Shown: piece after piece, positions 38,401 to 52,479 of the stretch
Layout of the letters: each line of letters opens with the position of its first letter
Numbering within the stretch: position 1 is the first letter of the stretch
Origin: Papilionanthe hookeriana x Papilionanthe teres
Lineage: Eukaryota; Streptophyta; Magnoliopsida; Asparagales; Orchidaceae
Reading direction: 5' to 3'
Assembly: GCA_022702705.1 (NCBI GenBank)
Contig: CM040424.1
Coordinates: forward strand, 79,735,452-79,799,451
DNA length: 64,000 nucleotides
Position numbers and translations under genes: made by a program
The notes under the pieces: generated by a model
The model's database searches: none
What the model was told of the DNA's origin: nothing
The model's input: the letters and a program-made list of their open reading frames with translations, nothing else

Positions 38401-41400
38401 ATTCATGTAGAAACTCAGCTCGAGTTTTATATGTCTGTCCTAACCAGCTCAACAAAATGTTGAGGATTTGGCACCTCTCGAAAGTGTAATGAGGTGGCTC
38501 GAATTTTCAAAATGGTATGTGGGTCCCGTACTAGTCCTCTTGGAGGGTCAAACAAGGAAAACCTTAGGCTCTAAGGATAGAAGTAAAGTCTTCACCCAAA
38601 AATGAGGTCAACTGGGTCGGCTTGCGGGCTTGAAAGGGGGAGGCAAAGATGAGGGATTGTGGGGACAGCGAAGGGGAGGTGGCGAGCAGGAAGAACAAGT
38701 TTGGTAGCGCTGTTAAGGGTGGTGGCAACAAGGAAAATAAGGGAAAAACAATAAGTTTGTTGTTTTCTGGGTGGTGACAGTAAGGGGAACGTGGTGAGGG
38801 TGAAAGGAATAGATGTGGGAAAGGATGAGGAAGGGTATAGGAATGATAAACACCACCAAAAGATCAAGTTACAACAAATAATTACTTGGAACCGTAGGAT
38901 ACACCCCGTAAATGGAAAAGAGACGCCGACGGTTGTCCTCAGACAAAACACAATAAAAGTTGAAAATCAATTCCTAATACAACATATATTTGTCTAACTA
39001 ATTAGAAACTAGATAAATATGCAAGATCTAAAAATGAATAATCAAAAGAAGGAATGTTAAAAAAAAAGGAAAAAAATAAAAGTGAAATAGACTAGGATCC
39101 CATCAATTTGGAACTCCCGTGATCGGCTCTCCGATACCGTAGGATCGCGGTAATGTGTGGAAGACTGCTCCCTCATTAAATTTCTGATTAGCTTGTTATG
39201 CTGAATGGATTTTGATTTTTTTATAATGAATGTTATTGTTTCTTTTAAGCCGAGCTTGAAATAATGAGGTTGTTAAGATGACCGTGTGGAAAACTTTGGA
39301 ATGGTGTATTAAGGATGATTATATTAGAAGAGATATGGAAGCGTCATCTATTAAAGTTTATACAGAATCATAGAGGTGGTTTGAATCTACAACAAATGTA
39401 TAACAATGTGACTGTTACGAAAATGGATAAAATGGGTGCTAGAATGAACAAAAAGTGCATTAGTAATGTTGATTTTGAACGACTGAAAAAATAAATAATG
39501 CACTGAAAATGATAGAATAATTCTATTTATCTTTTAACCAATTAATAAATTGTAAAAATATAAATTTAATAATATATAATATGAATTTGCACATGCATCT
39601 GCATCCACATTAGTGGGTTGGGCGCGTAGGGTTGTGTGATTTTATTTGGAAGTGCAGGAAATTCAATGGACTCTCCAGTTGTCCATGTTTTATGTTGATT
39701 TTTTTCTTTTTTTATTTATTTTGTAATGCCCCTGTAACTGAATAGCTTCTCTAAAATCGTTAAGAAATACACAAATAATTTATTACATGCATGCCTAAAA
39801 TCTTGTTTCTTGTTTCGAGTGAATTGCAACTTCTTATTACAAATTCAAGGCAGATCTCCATGAATAACAATAGTTGTTGCCAATCAGCTGTTTCATTTTT
39901 CGTTTCATGTTATCTATTTGAACCTCAAATGTAGACTTGGCTTGCACAATGTTTCTTGAATCTAATCCTGGGTATATTCATGCATGCTTACAGGCGTACT
40001 ACGTGGTTGTAATTATAACAGAGTTGCAATTTGCTTTGTTTACCTCTTATGGAGGGATCCTTAATTGTGTCCAACATAAAATCTTATATAGTGTGCATGT
40101 TTCTCTTTCTGATTGAGTTGCAACTTAGTTTTATTTGATCACTAGATATCTTCTTCCATCATTAAATTTTCCCTTATTTATAGACTTCACCTTTCATATT
40201 GTTGCCTTAGCTGCTTGTGTTTCTGTTGGTGTAGACTGCTGTGGAACATTGCGCTCAAGTGATACTGTACACACTACTGATGTCTGAGAGGTAATTTTTA
40301 CGTTGTTGTTAGCATTACTTTATGCTCTTTTTTAATGATTCTCTTTGGAATTGAAGATAATGCTGTGTACTAAATTGAGATATGATTTACAACTATGTTA
40401 CTGGTTATCCTCTAAGAAATTTTTCTTTACAGATATCTTCATAAGGATGTGGACTCTGGTCTTCTTTATTATCTTCATACAGATGAGACAAGGGTAAGCA
40501 TTCTTATTTGCATTTTGCTGTTGCTAAGGTGCTGACCAAGTGTATTTAGGGTATTAAAGTTCAACGATCTGACTTGGTTGGGTTAATTATGCGTCGTAAT
40601 GAGCTTGCATCCGATATTTTGAAGGCATCGACCACTCAAGTTCTGCCTCCGATGCTAAAGGTAATTTTTTGTACACTTATATTTTCACTTAATTAAGGAC
40701 CACCAACATGTTTTTTCCATTTATATTAACAGAATCCTACCGTGTGTAAAAACTGCCGTCATCTGAATTCATGTTCTATTTACCATAAGGTAATGTAATT
40801 TGTTATCTTTGTCATCATTTTTAGTGGATTTATTTACATATTCTTTTTATGCTGATAAAATCAAGTTTTCCCATTGATAAAGGGGTTCTGATCCATAATG
40901 TAATGTCGGTTATTGTTCTCATTTACTTAGCATAAACTACTTCTGATCCATTGAACTAAAAGCTAATGGGGTATTACTGTATATAAGAACATTGCGGAGG
41001 TGAAGCTAATAGCTGAAACTGTATTGGTTTTGGCTGGAGTTACCAAATATGAAATGTTTTTGACACATATTTAATATAATGCTATAATTATGGCTAATGC
41101 ACTTATCTCCTTTACTAACGATTAAATTCCTAATGCGAGCTTCGGTGCAAATATATTGTGTGGGCCGCTAGATAGCATTGATTATCTTTGAGGGGAAACC
41201 CTTTTCAATTATTACAAGGATATGCATATGAGAATATTAATTGATGCAAATAAATAACTTTATTCTCTCCTTTGGTTTTGAATCCAAGTGCAAAAAAACT
41301 TGGTAACGGTTCCTAATTGGATTGCTTGAACATGTTGAACCTATCAGCTCTTGGGATGATCTATGGATATATTGGATAAACTTTTCAATAGCTCAGAAAA

Positions 41401-44325
41401 GTTTGCACTGAGCTCTCATAGTTGACCTTACGCATTGGTTGTCATCGTTTGTAGATACTTAATTATACCATACGTTACATGGAACTTTGAGATACTGATG
41501 TTCTATGTAACAATAAATTGAGAAAGTAAACTGAATTATATGGATGAGCTTTACCAGCATATTGCACACTGTTTTGCAATTAAGCTGAATGTCTAAAATT
41601 GGCCCACTAGACTACCATAGTCGTGATTACATTTTTTATTTGCTCGCACTAAGTACAAGAGTTTATTAAGTGATGGAATTCTTGTACAAAACAATGACAT
41701 TAACATTTGATGAAGGCACACGTTCATTTTCAATTGGCCAGAATTGAAACATGTCGGTGCCAGCTTAGACATGACTAGCTAATCCGGAGTGATGATTTTT
41801 CTTACAAAAATAACAAGTAATGTCAGTCAGACAAAAACAATTAATTATGATTACTTGTAGTAATAATCTTTTATTTATTAATTATGTAAATTTTTTTAAT
41901 TTAATTCATTAAATTAGTTTATTAACACTGCCGTTGCTGGTCCCAAGTCCGGATGTGAAAAGTGGAGGGTTGCGTTATGTAGTCGATAACCAGCGTAAAA
42001 CTTGTCGAAATAAATCATGACATGAATTATTTTTATGAGTAAAATTCAAGATTTAAATATTTGGTATGTCCATGAAGACGCAAATGCTATGTGGGAAAAA
42101 TTAACTAATACTATTAAACAAATGACTAAAGATGTACTTGGAGAATTAAAATAAAAAGTTTCTATTAATAAAATTAGTTGGTGGTTGAATAATAATGTGC
42201 AGGAAAAGATAAAATATAAGAAGTTATGTTATAAAAATTGGTTTAAATGTAAAAGCGTAGAGAACTGGGAAAAATATTAAATGGCCCGCAAGGAGTCTAA
42301 AGGAATAATCTGTGACGCTAAAAATTCTGCTTTTAGTGATCTTTATAACATGATAGATACTAAGGACGGTGAAAAATATATATATAAACTAACCAAACAA
42401 AGAGAAAAGAAAAGTAAAGATTTAACTCAAGTAAAGTGTATTAAAGATGAAAATCAAAAAGTGTTTTTCTTAGAAAAAGATATTCAACATAGGTGAGTGA
42501 GTTATTTTGATAAATTTTTTAATGAAGATGCTGAAAATACGATCGACCTTAGTTATCTTAATATCGTTAATAATAATAAAACTTTTCATTTTCACCGTCG
42601 CATTAGTAAAAAAGAAGTTTATGAGGCTTTAAAGAAAACCAAGGGTGGAAAGTCTGTAGGACCTGATGATATCCCAATTGAAGTGTGGAAATGTTTAGGT
42701 GATTTGGGAGTTTCTTGGCTTACTAAACTTTTTAATATTATTTTAAAAACTAAAAAGATGCCTGAGGAGTGAAGAAAGAGCATTTTGGTCCCCATTTTTA
42801 AGAATAAAGGAGATGCACAAGAGTGTGCAAATTATAGGGGAATTAAATTGATGTGTCATACTTTAAAATTATGTGAGAGGATAATTGAACATAGACTAAG
42901 ACGTATTACGAAGGTTTCTCATAATCAATTTGGATTTATGCCGGGCAGGTCTACTATGGAAGCTATACATTTATTGGGAGGTTTGATGGAGAAGTACAGA
43001 GATAATAAGGAGGATCTACATTTGATTTTTATTGATTTAGAAAAAGCTTACGATAAGGTTCCTAGAGATGTTCTTTGGAGAGTCCTTGAGAAGAAAGGCG
43101 TTGACATGACTTATATTCAAGTCATCAAAGATATGTATGCTAGAGCTGTTAAATGTGTTCGAACTGAAGGAAGATTGACCATATATTTTACTATTTCTGT
43201 TGGTTTACATCAAGGATCGGCTTTAAGCCCATATCTTTTTGCTTTATTTATAGATGGTCTTACTGGGCATTTACAAGAGGATGTGCCTTGGTGTATGCTT
43301 TTTGCTGATGATATCCTCCTTGTAGACAAGACAAGAGAAAAAGCCTAGGAAAAACTTGAATTATGGAGGTCTACATTGGAATCTAAAGGTCTTCGTTTGA
43401 GTAGAACTAAAATTGAATACATGGAATGTAATTTTAGTAATAGTAGGTCTAGTGACAGAAGTGTAACTTTGGGTGATCAAATTATTAAAAGGTGTGAACG
43501 ATTTAGATATCTCGGGTCCTTTGTTCGAAGCGATGGTGATATAGATGAGGATGTTAATAGTAGAATTCAGGTTGGTTGGTTGAAGTGGAGGAATGCTTCC
43601 GACTTTATTGTGTGATAGAAAAGTACCGCTTAGACTGAAAGGAAAATTTTATAAGATGGTGGTGAGACCCGCAATGCTCTATGTTGCTGAATGTTGGCCT
43701 TTAAAAGAGAAGCATAATTTTAAGTGTTGCTGAGATGAGAATGATTAGGTGGATGAGTGGCTTTACACTTAGAGACAAAATGCGAAATGAATATACCCGT
43801 AATAGGGTTGGTGTTGCACCAGTGACAGATAAAATTAGGGAGAGTCGCCTTAGATGGTTTGGTCACATTAAACGTCGACCTCCTGATGATCCGATTAGGA
43901 GAGTAGATGTTTTAGATACAACTTTTGTTAAGAAAGGCAGAGGTAGACCTAGGAAAACTTGGGCTTTTTGCATAAAAAATGATATTAATTTATTAGAATT
44001 AAACGAAAATTTGACATTAAATAGGACGGTGGAGAAAAAAGATTCATGTAGGCGACCCCACTTAGTGGGATTAAGGCTTTGTTGTTGTTGTATTAAATTA
44101 GTTAATAAAAATAATTAGGTAAATTAATAATTAAAGGATAAATAATTTTTAAAGATATAGCAATTTTAAATGAATTCAGATTACTTAAATTTTTTTTTTT
44201 CTATTTATCTACTCACAACACCTGGGAAGTAGGTGTTGTTCAAATGAACCCGTTGCCGCTGTGAGATTTAAACTAGGGTTCAATGTCTTCATTACTTCGG
44301 TCACGCAAGACAGAATGTCGAGAAC

Positions 44326-44387
<62 letters not shown>

Positions 44388-47300
44388 CGAAGGGAGAGTG
44401 ATTGAACGACACTTTCTTCAGTGAAGTGTGCGAGATAGCGAGTGAGAGCGGGGGAGAAAAGGCTAAGCTGGCGAGCAAAGCACGATGTTTTCTACACCGT
44501 GAGACACAAGTGAGTGTTTTGCTAAATTATTGTCTCATACTTACCTTTGTATTTGGTATTGAAATACTGAATTATGCTTTAAATGAAAATTAATTCATTT
44601 TTATTGATCCAAAAAAAGTTCATGATAAATCATTAAGTACATAAAAAAATTCATGATAAATCAATAAGTACATACCTAAGTTTTTCATATTTAGAATTTT
44701 TTTTTTAAAAAATTACAAAATCATGCACTTCAAATTTAATGCTAAAATTCTTGCTAAAACCACCATCATGCACTCACGTTTTATATATGATGCTGTTTCT
44801 TAACTTTAATGATACATGATTCTGGTGTTATGTTAAAACTCTTAGTAATTTAATAAGTACATTTCTAAGTACTTAATAATTATGGTGTTGCTTAAATTAC
44901 ATGCTCCAAACATTTTATCAAAATTTCTAACAAGATCAATAGTAAGTTTCTATGTGACTCAACTTGATGGGACTTGTTGACCTCATTTTTAGTGAGGTCT
45001 TGACTTCTTCCTCTTAGACCTTAGGATCTAGCTTTAGGAGTTCCTTACTGACCATCCTAGCGGACTAGTAATGGAGCCCACCTCCCATAGAACTTCGAGC
45101 CACTTCTTGACCCATTTTTGTGAGACCTCGCATGAGTAGTCCCAAGCACTCGACTATTTGTTGCAAGGGCTAAGTACTAACATGTAGAGGGCCCGAAAAT
45201 GTGTTCCCATATGATTAGACAACATTAGGTGAACCCTTCAGAACTCGAACTCGCGCACACCATAATTTGACATATTTTTTGTCTGACCGTCGCCGAACTT
45301 GTCCGGACGACCCCAGATGACGAAACAGACCACACCGATGCGTCCGGAATGTCGACTTTAGCTAGAAATGAAACCCATATTGCTATGGTTCCACAAGCGT
45401 GCGAACGACACAAAAATCGATGCATTTTTTTAAATTATCGGGGGCACGGGTTCAGACTCTGCCCGGGTTCAATTCGAGCACGACCTGGGCTGAACACGAG
45501 CCAGGCTATTTTAAATTTCAAACTTTTAAAATTCAAATTTAATCGCCTAATTTCACTTTAATAGGGTGTAATTAGGAGTTATTATTTACTTAATAAAGCT
45601 GTCCCAGGATGGAATGCATTTATCTTCCCCGCCAAACCAGCGTAACGGATCTCTGTGAATTTGCGGGATAGAAATCCAACCTAGCTCCTTCCTGGGGGGA
45701 TTGGACATTAGCCTCCTCCTCCGCTGGATCCTGCTCGATCCTTCCTTCTCACGCACGTCGAGAGCCCCGCCTGCTCTCCTCTTTGTGAACAAAGGCTCTA
45801 GACACCTGCTCCTCTCCGCGATAGAAACCGCACCAAACTCCACCTCCTTCGACTCATTCACCTCCTCTAATCCTCGCGACAGACCCCTTCCAGCCCCTCC
45901 TCTCTCCGCGCCGAGATCACTTGTGCCCGCTCACCCGCTCGACTCCTCCCCTCTCCGGATCCTTCTTCACAAAGAAGCACCGCGTTCACCCGCCTCGCCT
46001 CTCCTGCTCGATCCCGTCACCCTCATTCTGCTCGACAAGCCCTGCTCCACCTCTGTCGCCTGCCTCGTCTCACCCACGCATGCTTCCCTCTCATACGCGA
46101 CCAGAAGCTCCGCTCAAGCCTGCTCCCGTTCCTACTCTGCATACGACCTGAAAACGTTCATCCTTGCGCGCAACGCCACTTGAACCCACTTGCTTGTCGC
46201 GCCTCCCCTCTGCGAATCTAAGCCGCTCACCCAGAAAAGCTTCACCTAGCTTGCTTCTTCCTCTCTCGACAAACTCGGCTCACCTTCTCCGCTCCTCACA
46301 CCGGAACTCTCGACTCTGCTTACTAGTGTCTGTGCTATAGGTAAGGTTTTGAGGTATTGATCCCAATCCGTTGTTTGTTTTAATCTTTGGTATAAATACT
46401 ATATAACGCGGCAAATCATCATGATCTGAAATTCCTTTTAGAAGAAAGCATGGCAAAAAAATTTGAAAGTGGCCACATATCGATGCGGGTTTTTGGTAAC
46501 ATTTTCTTTCATTTCTTTTATATTCTGGCTATTAGTTGCATGCATAGGAATTAAATTGCTTGGATATATTGCTTGGAAAATGTTCAATCCCTTCTAATTG
46601 TTAATGGTTCACTTGAGTATTTTCAAGGCATCTCTAAATGTTTCAACAATGCATTATAGTGGATAGTATCGATCATTGGTTTGCCTTTTGTGGTCTCGGG
46701 ATCCAAATATTGTCTTGACTTTGCATATATTTATTGTCTTGCAAGGATTTATGGGAAACAAAGAGACGCTATGCTTACTCATTTTTTCTTGAGAAAATTT
46801 GAATTTCACTTCTTTGGATTTGTAAAAAAATCTGAATATTTTGGTGCTTTTCTTTTGAAGAAAACCTGCGAGCTTTTATTTTTTTTTGATCAGTGTCGGT
46901 GCTCTTCTTTTAAAAAATTGAGTATACGGATTCTCTAATTCATAAATATTGGCACACTTGACTCTTGAGTCTCAATTGCAAGTGTACATGCTTCTTCATC
47001 CTCTTGTGTTCACATCCACGATCCTGAACTCCTAATTGTATAAATACAACTTTTCTTAATTGTGGTGCATTCACATGTTTCATAACTCACACTAAAGCTC
47101 CAAATGAGCGTCCACTTCAAGATAAATTTCTCTTTGCTGGTTTTGTACTTTGAACATCCAAATACAATCAATACGATGCTCCAAATGATCGTTTGTTTCA
47201 GGAATTAAATGGCTCTTTGATGGTTTTTGTTTGCAAGTTGGAAAAGCTATTTTTCTACTCTATATGCTTGCTGTTTGAAACATTAGAAGTGCTGTAAGAG

Positions 47301-50300
47301 GTAGTTTGAGCCTTAGAAGTTGCTGTCCAGTGTTTGGAAACTGGTGTAGGTGAGTGGGAATGTGCTGTCCTTCGTTTAGAAGTGCTGTAGAAAGCTATTA
47401 AGTGTTGTAGGAGAGCTGTTTGAAGCATAGGATGGCTGCGTATTGCTGTTTGAAAGCTTGAAAGTGCTGTCCATTGTTGTATAAGAACTGTTTGAGGTGA
47501 ATAGGTGCTGAAAAGTGCTGTTTGGAAGTATATAAGTGCTGTCTAGTGCTCGGAAGTGCTTTTTGGTGATTAAAAACTGCTGTTTGGTGATTAAAAACTG
47601 CTGTTTGGGAGTGTAAGATTGTTGTTTGGAGGCTTAGTAATTACTGTTTGGTGCTGTGAGAGTTGTAGGAAGCCGTAAAATGTCATTAAATGCTGTAGGA
47701 TGCTGTTGGAGCCTTAGAAGTGCTGTCTAGAGTTTAGAAAAGCTGTTGGAGGCTCAGATTACTGTTTGTCGTTGGTTGGGTGTTAATAGGTGCTGTTTGG
47801 TGTATTAAAAAGCTGCTGTTGGAGGATTAAACTGCTGTTTGCTGCTGTTGGAGTGTTAATAAGTGCTGTTTGGTGTAATTAAGTGCTGCCTAGTGCTGTA
47901 GGAGCTGTAGGAGAGTTGGGGAGAGCTTGGAATTGTTGTTTGGATCATTTGGAAGCTGTGGGAGAGTTGGGGGAAGCTTGGAAGTGCTGTTTGGAAGAGT
48001 ATAAATACTGTTCGGTGATAAAAATTATTGTTTAGTGCTTAAAACTGCTGTTTGGTGATAATTAAACTGTTGTAAGTGTTGGGAGAGCTTTTGGGATGTT
48101 GTGAGAGCTATTTGGTATTATTTGGAACATAGTTGTGTTGTTTGGGGCATTGTGTGGGCCAATTTTGACATGGTTTTAATACCGTTTGGGCACAATTTTG
48201 GCACTGTTTCGGGGCTGATTTTGAGAGTGTTGCCTACTGCTTTGGGGTTAAATTTGATGATTATATTTATTGTTTTGGGGCCGGATTTGGAGAGCCTTAT
48301 TTACTGTTATGGGTTTCATCTGATTACCAATTCAACGTTTTTAGGCCGATTCACTTACTATTTTCCCCCTTTCGGCTTTACCAGTTTTGGGAGTGGGTTG
48401 GCATTCTCTTTCTTTTGTTTTATTTATTTTTAAACGGTTAAATCCCAAAATAGGGAATTTCCGATTTAATTGGGAAACACTTAGGAGATATTTGAGGTTT
48501 AGTTAGAAAACACTTAAGTGAGTTTAGAACACCTTAAATAACTCCAAGCACAATTCACAACATAGGCTTCCTAGACTTTAGGTGCTCACCTTAGGTGAAG
48601 CCCCTTTACCTAACCCCACAACATAGGCTCCTGGATTTTAGATGCACACCTTAGGTGAAGCCCCTTTACCTAATCCCACAGCATAAGCTCCCTGGATTTT
48701 AGGAGCACACACTATGTGAGAGTTCGCCCATCTAATCTTCACCGCAGGCTTTCTAAACCTTAGGAGCACACCCTAGGTGAGAGTTCACCCACCTAATCTT
48801 CACTGCAGGCTTCCTGACCCTAATTCACAAGCTGATTAAGACACTAGACACGGGGACACACCGAGACGTGGTTCGCACTTCCCTAATTAAATCAACTGTG
48901 GAATTCCCTAAAATGACTTAACCAATAATGAAACTCAATGCACCGGGATTTGAGTTTGAACATTACACTCAGATCCTTCTGGCAATTAGAGACGTTTGTT
49001 TTGCCACATATGGATCATCAGACTGGTATAAGTCTGAGGTCTAGGTGACGAGGGCGATGATAATAATGCTTATGTGTGCTATACGAGGGATACGAGGGAT
49101 AATTAGAATAGTATCTCGTACCTCAAAGACCTTTGATAAAGGAGAGGAAAGGATCGATGATGCTATTCGCCGACTCTTAGTGAGATCGTTCCCCCCAATG
49201 ATTTTAGGTCGTCAGTAGTCCTAGCACGATTAGATTAATTAGCCTGTGGACTATACTACTTTACAAAATATTTAAAAGAATAAAATAATAATCTCTTTTG
49301 CTTGTTAAAAAGAACTCTGCATAAAAACTTAAACAACAACTTTTGCATGAAAATCAAAGAATTTTTCTTATGAAATCTATAAAGGTTTATGGTTGGTCAC
49401 TTGAATTGAGGTTAAGGACTGCCTTCCGTAGGTCGTCGGGTTGGTAACTGTTATTTAAAGTCGGGAAGCACACAACCCAGCTCTGAGCCCCCACCTCTAC
49501 TGGTGTCTTATACCCAGTTCTGATCTTTCATATGTGACTACGATTTTTACGTGTGATTTCTTTGACTCGTTTTTCTGACTTTCGTGATTTAGTTTTCTCG
49601 CTCTGCTTACTTTTCCGACAAGTTTATTTAAATCTACTGTAAGTCATACCATGCTAGTAATAGTAATCATGCAACGGTAGCAGATGCCCAGATACACATT
49701 TACATTTTAGGTACCGCATATCCCCTTCTTTACTTTACTGCACTTTACTTTCTATCACTTTTATTTACCAGCAATTTATTTTATTCTGCATGCAAAACTG
49801 AAAACAACAACACAACCTGAGACATTGAAACACATTTGGTAAAACCGTTTGAACCTTAGGACTGCTACTTCAGCAAAAAGCTTGAAACTGACTTCGTGGG
49901 CAACACAACGAGGAGCTTGGATCGAGCAGCAAGAGGATCTTCAACAGCTCAACTCTTCTTTAGTTTGAATGACAACATATAGGACTTCGAGGTATCTCAC
50001 CCAACGCGACATAGACCCTCACTCTCCTCTTTAGGCTTCTGTGCAACCGTGTTGCGCAGTGTAAGTCTTAACATGCTTTAGGTTCCGAAGTTGTCGTACG
50101 GTATGACGTAAACCCTCATTTCTCTGCGGGCTATTTGCATAATTGAGTATTATGCAAGTGTAAGCCCCAAATAATAAAATTGACAGGATTAAATATTTAA
50201 TTAACATCGTCTCCAAAACGCCGCCACACCATAGGATAGTTGGGAAGTCACTGGGGCTCTCATCAGATCTATGACATCCCATACCTTTTCTTTTTCTTTG

Positions 50301-52424
50301 GATTCCAGAATATAACTGTTCTCATTTGAGCCACTCCCACTTGCTTTTCCATGTCCTATCGTGAAAACCTAAACCCTTGAATTCTTGAAGACAAAACCAC
50401 CGATCATTATCGAGAGTTTTTTCAAGTGACACCAGTCATTTGGGATGTAATTAATTATAGGGGCTTGCCTCTATAGGGAATTTGGAACCCAGATAAAATT
50501 ATCGAGAGTTTTTTCAAGTGACACCACTTAGTTCGTTTGATTGGGTCTACCGTCGCAGGATACATTAATATTTCTAGAAAGTGTATCATTTGTAACATCA
50601 GACACGATTATGCAAATTATTGGACAAATGAGATCTAGGCGGTCTCATTTTTCAAAATTAAAATACACTACTTTCAAAACTACTTTCAAAAAAATCATAT
50701 ACCTTTTATATTAAACTAAATCACTAAATTTTAAATTCTTTCAAAAGAAAAAGCTAACCGACAGGACTTTATCTCGAGTAATTATATTTAACTTCGTGAT
50801 ATAATTACACCTAAACATTTAATATTTTTTATGCTTCTTTTCATTATAAAGTTACGTACTTCATATTAGATGTTTAGATTTTTAATAAAACTAGCAAGCA
50901 AAAATACATGTAATGTTTATGGGATTTTCGTAGTAGCAAATTCTTATATTCCTCAAGTATACTTTTCATTAATCCATACTTGTCATTTAAGTTTAAATTT
51001 TATTGATTTATTAATTAAAATTTTTAATGCTAGCATTCCCTGGTAAGCTTTTAAGCAAGTTCTAATCATTAGTTGATTTACCCTTAGAGACTTTAATAGT
51101 TTTATTTTATTAAGCTTTGTTGACTAGTATAATTTATTTTTATTAGGTTAGATTTGGTTTAGAGCTATTTTATGAGTAATCTTACCTTGGGCAATAGATT
51201 TGAGCATTGGTTGCCAATCATCTTGTTATGTTAACTTAATTAATTCATATTTGGAGTTTTTTAGAGGCAAGTACATGCATAGCACCAAATCATTGTTATT
51301 TACAAATCTAGCATCCTATTTCATCCGTTTTTGAATTAAATTTCTTAAATCACGGACTTAAGTCATGTTAGTAAAATCTTTAAGAAAATAATTCTATGTA
51401 AAATTATCAATACCATTGCAATTGTATAACTCATTTTGAGCTTCCAGATTTATAATTTTGATTCAAACTTGGAAATATTTCCATAAGCAATACTCAAAAA
51501 AAAAAAAAAAAAAAAACAACGTCATAAGTATAATTACCATTTCTAAGACTTAATTCATATAAATAAAGATAACACTAGGCAATTTGTAATCTAAGTACTG
51601 ATTCAAAATCTATTCATATTTTCTAATTTTTAGCTTTAAAATTATTTCTTTATAAAAATTTGTTCATTTTAAGTTTAAATATAAGTGGCGTTTTCATGTG
51701 ATTTTAAAGATTTTTGTGTTATGCATACAAATATGAATTTTCAGAATACACAAGGGTTGTATGGCATGTATGTTAATGCTGCTATATTATTTTGAGATAA
51801 AAAAATTCTGACTCAAAAGCTTCTGAAATTATTATTACTATTATTATTATTATATACAATAATAATAATAATAATAATAATTATTATTATATATTGATGT
51901 ATATATATGTTTATGTCATATTAATAATATTATAGAGTTGGGTGAAAAGTTTAATTTTTTTTATATTTAAAACATAAGTTAAATAATTAATATTTCTGTA
52001 ATTATATGTGCATATTATGCATGTCCAAACTTCTTTTGGTTCTCAGATACAAGTTCTTTAGTTCATTGCTCATGTAAAAATTCTGCTCTTGTCCGGTACA
52101 TGCTTCAAAAATTGCTCCACATAAGTTTCTCAACTATAAATATTTTATAAGAAAATTTGTTAAATTTTCTAAGTATTGAAAGAATGATCTACTGTAACTT
52201 TAACGAATAATCTTTGATGGGATGTGCGTCAAGATTTGCCAACCAGTAGAACCGTGAAAATGGAGATAAGAATTTATAATGAGAGAGAGAGAGAGTATTG
52301 AGCTTCTTTTGTTGATATCTTGAATGACTATCATTATCAATTTCAGTGTTGTCTGCTCTCTATATTTTTAATACACTTTGTTTTTAGTTGTACTAGCTCT
52401 CATCCAGATGGAAAATTTTATGTT

Positions 52425-52479
<55 letters not shown>

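Noticed and set aside
38592..38951. 119-codon minus-strand frame
   Set aside because: Hydrophobic, low-complexity composition, no recognised motif, and inside intron 13 next to the fold-back element.
41920..44091. Methylation-driven decay signature (all stops from Trp codons) in the RTE LINE
   Set aside because: Only two of the five in-frame stops sit at expected Trp positions, so the pattern is not specific.
44209..44478. 89-codon Ser-Leu repeat frame
   Set aside because: Translation of the AG microsatellite on the minus strand.
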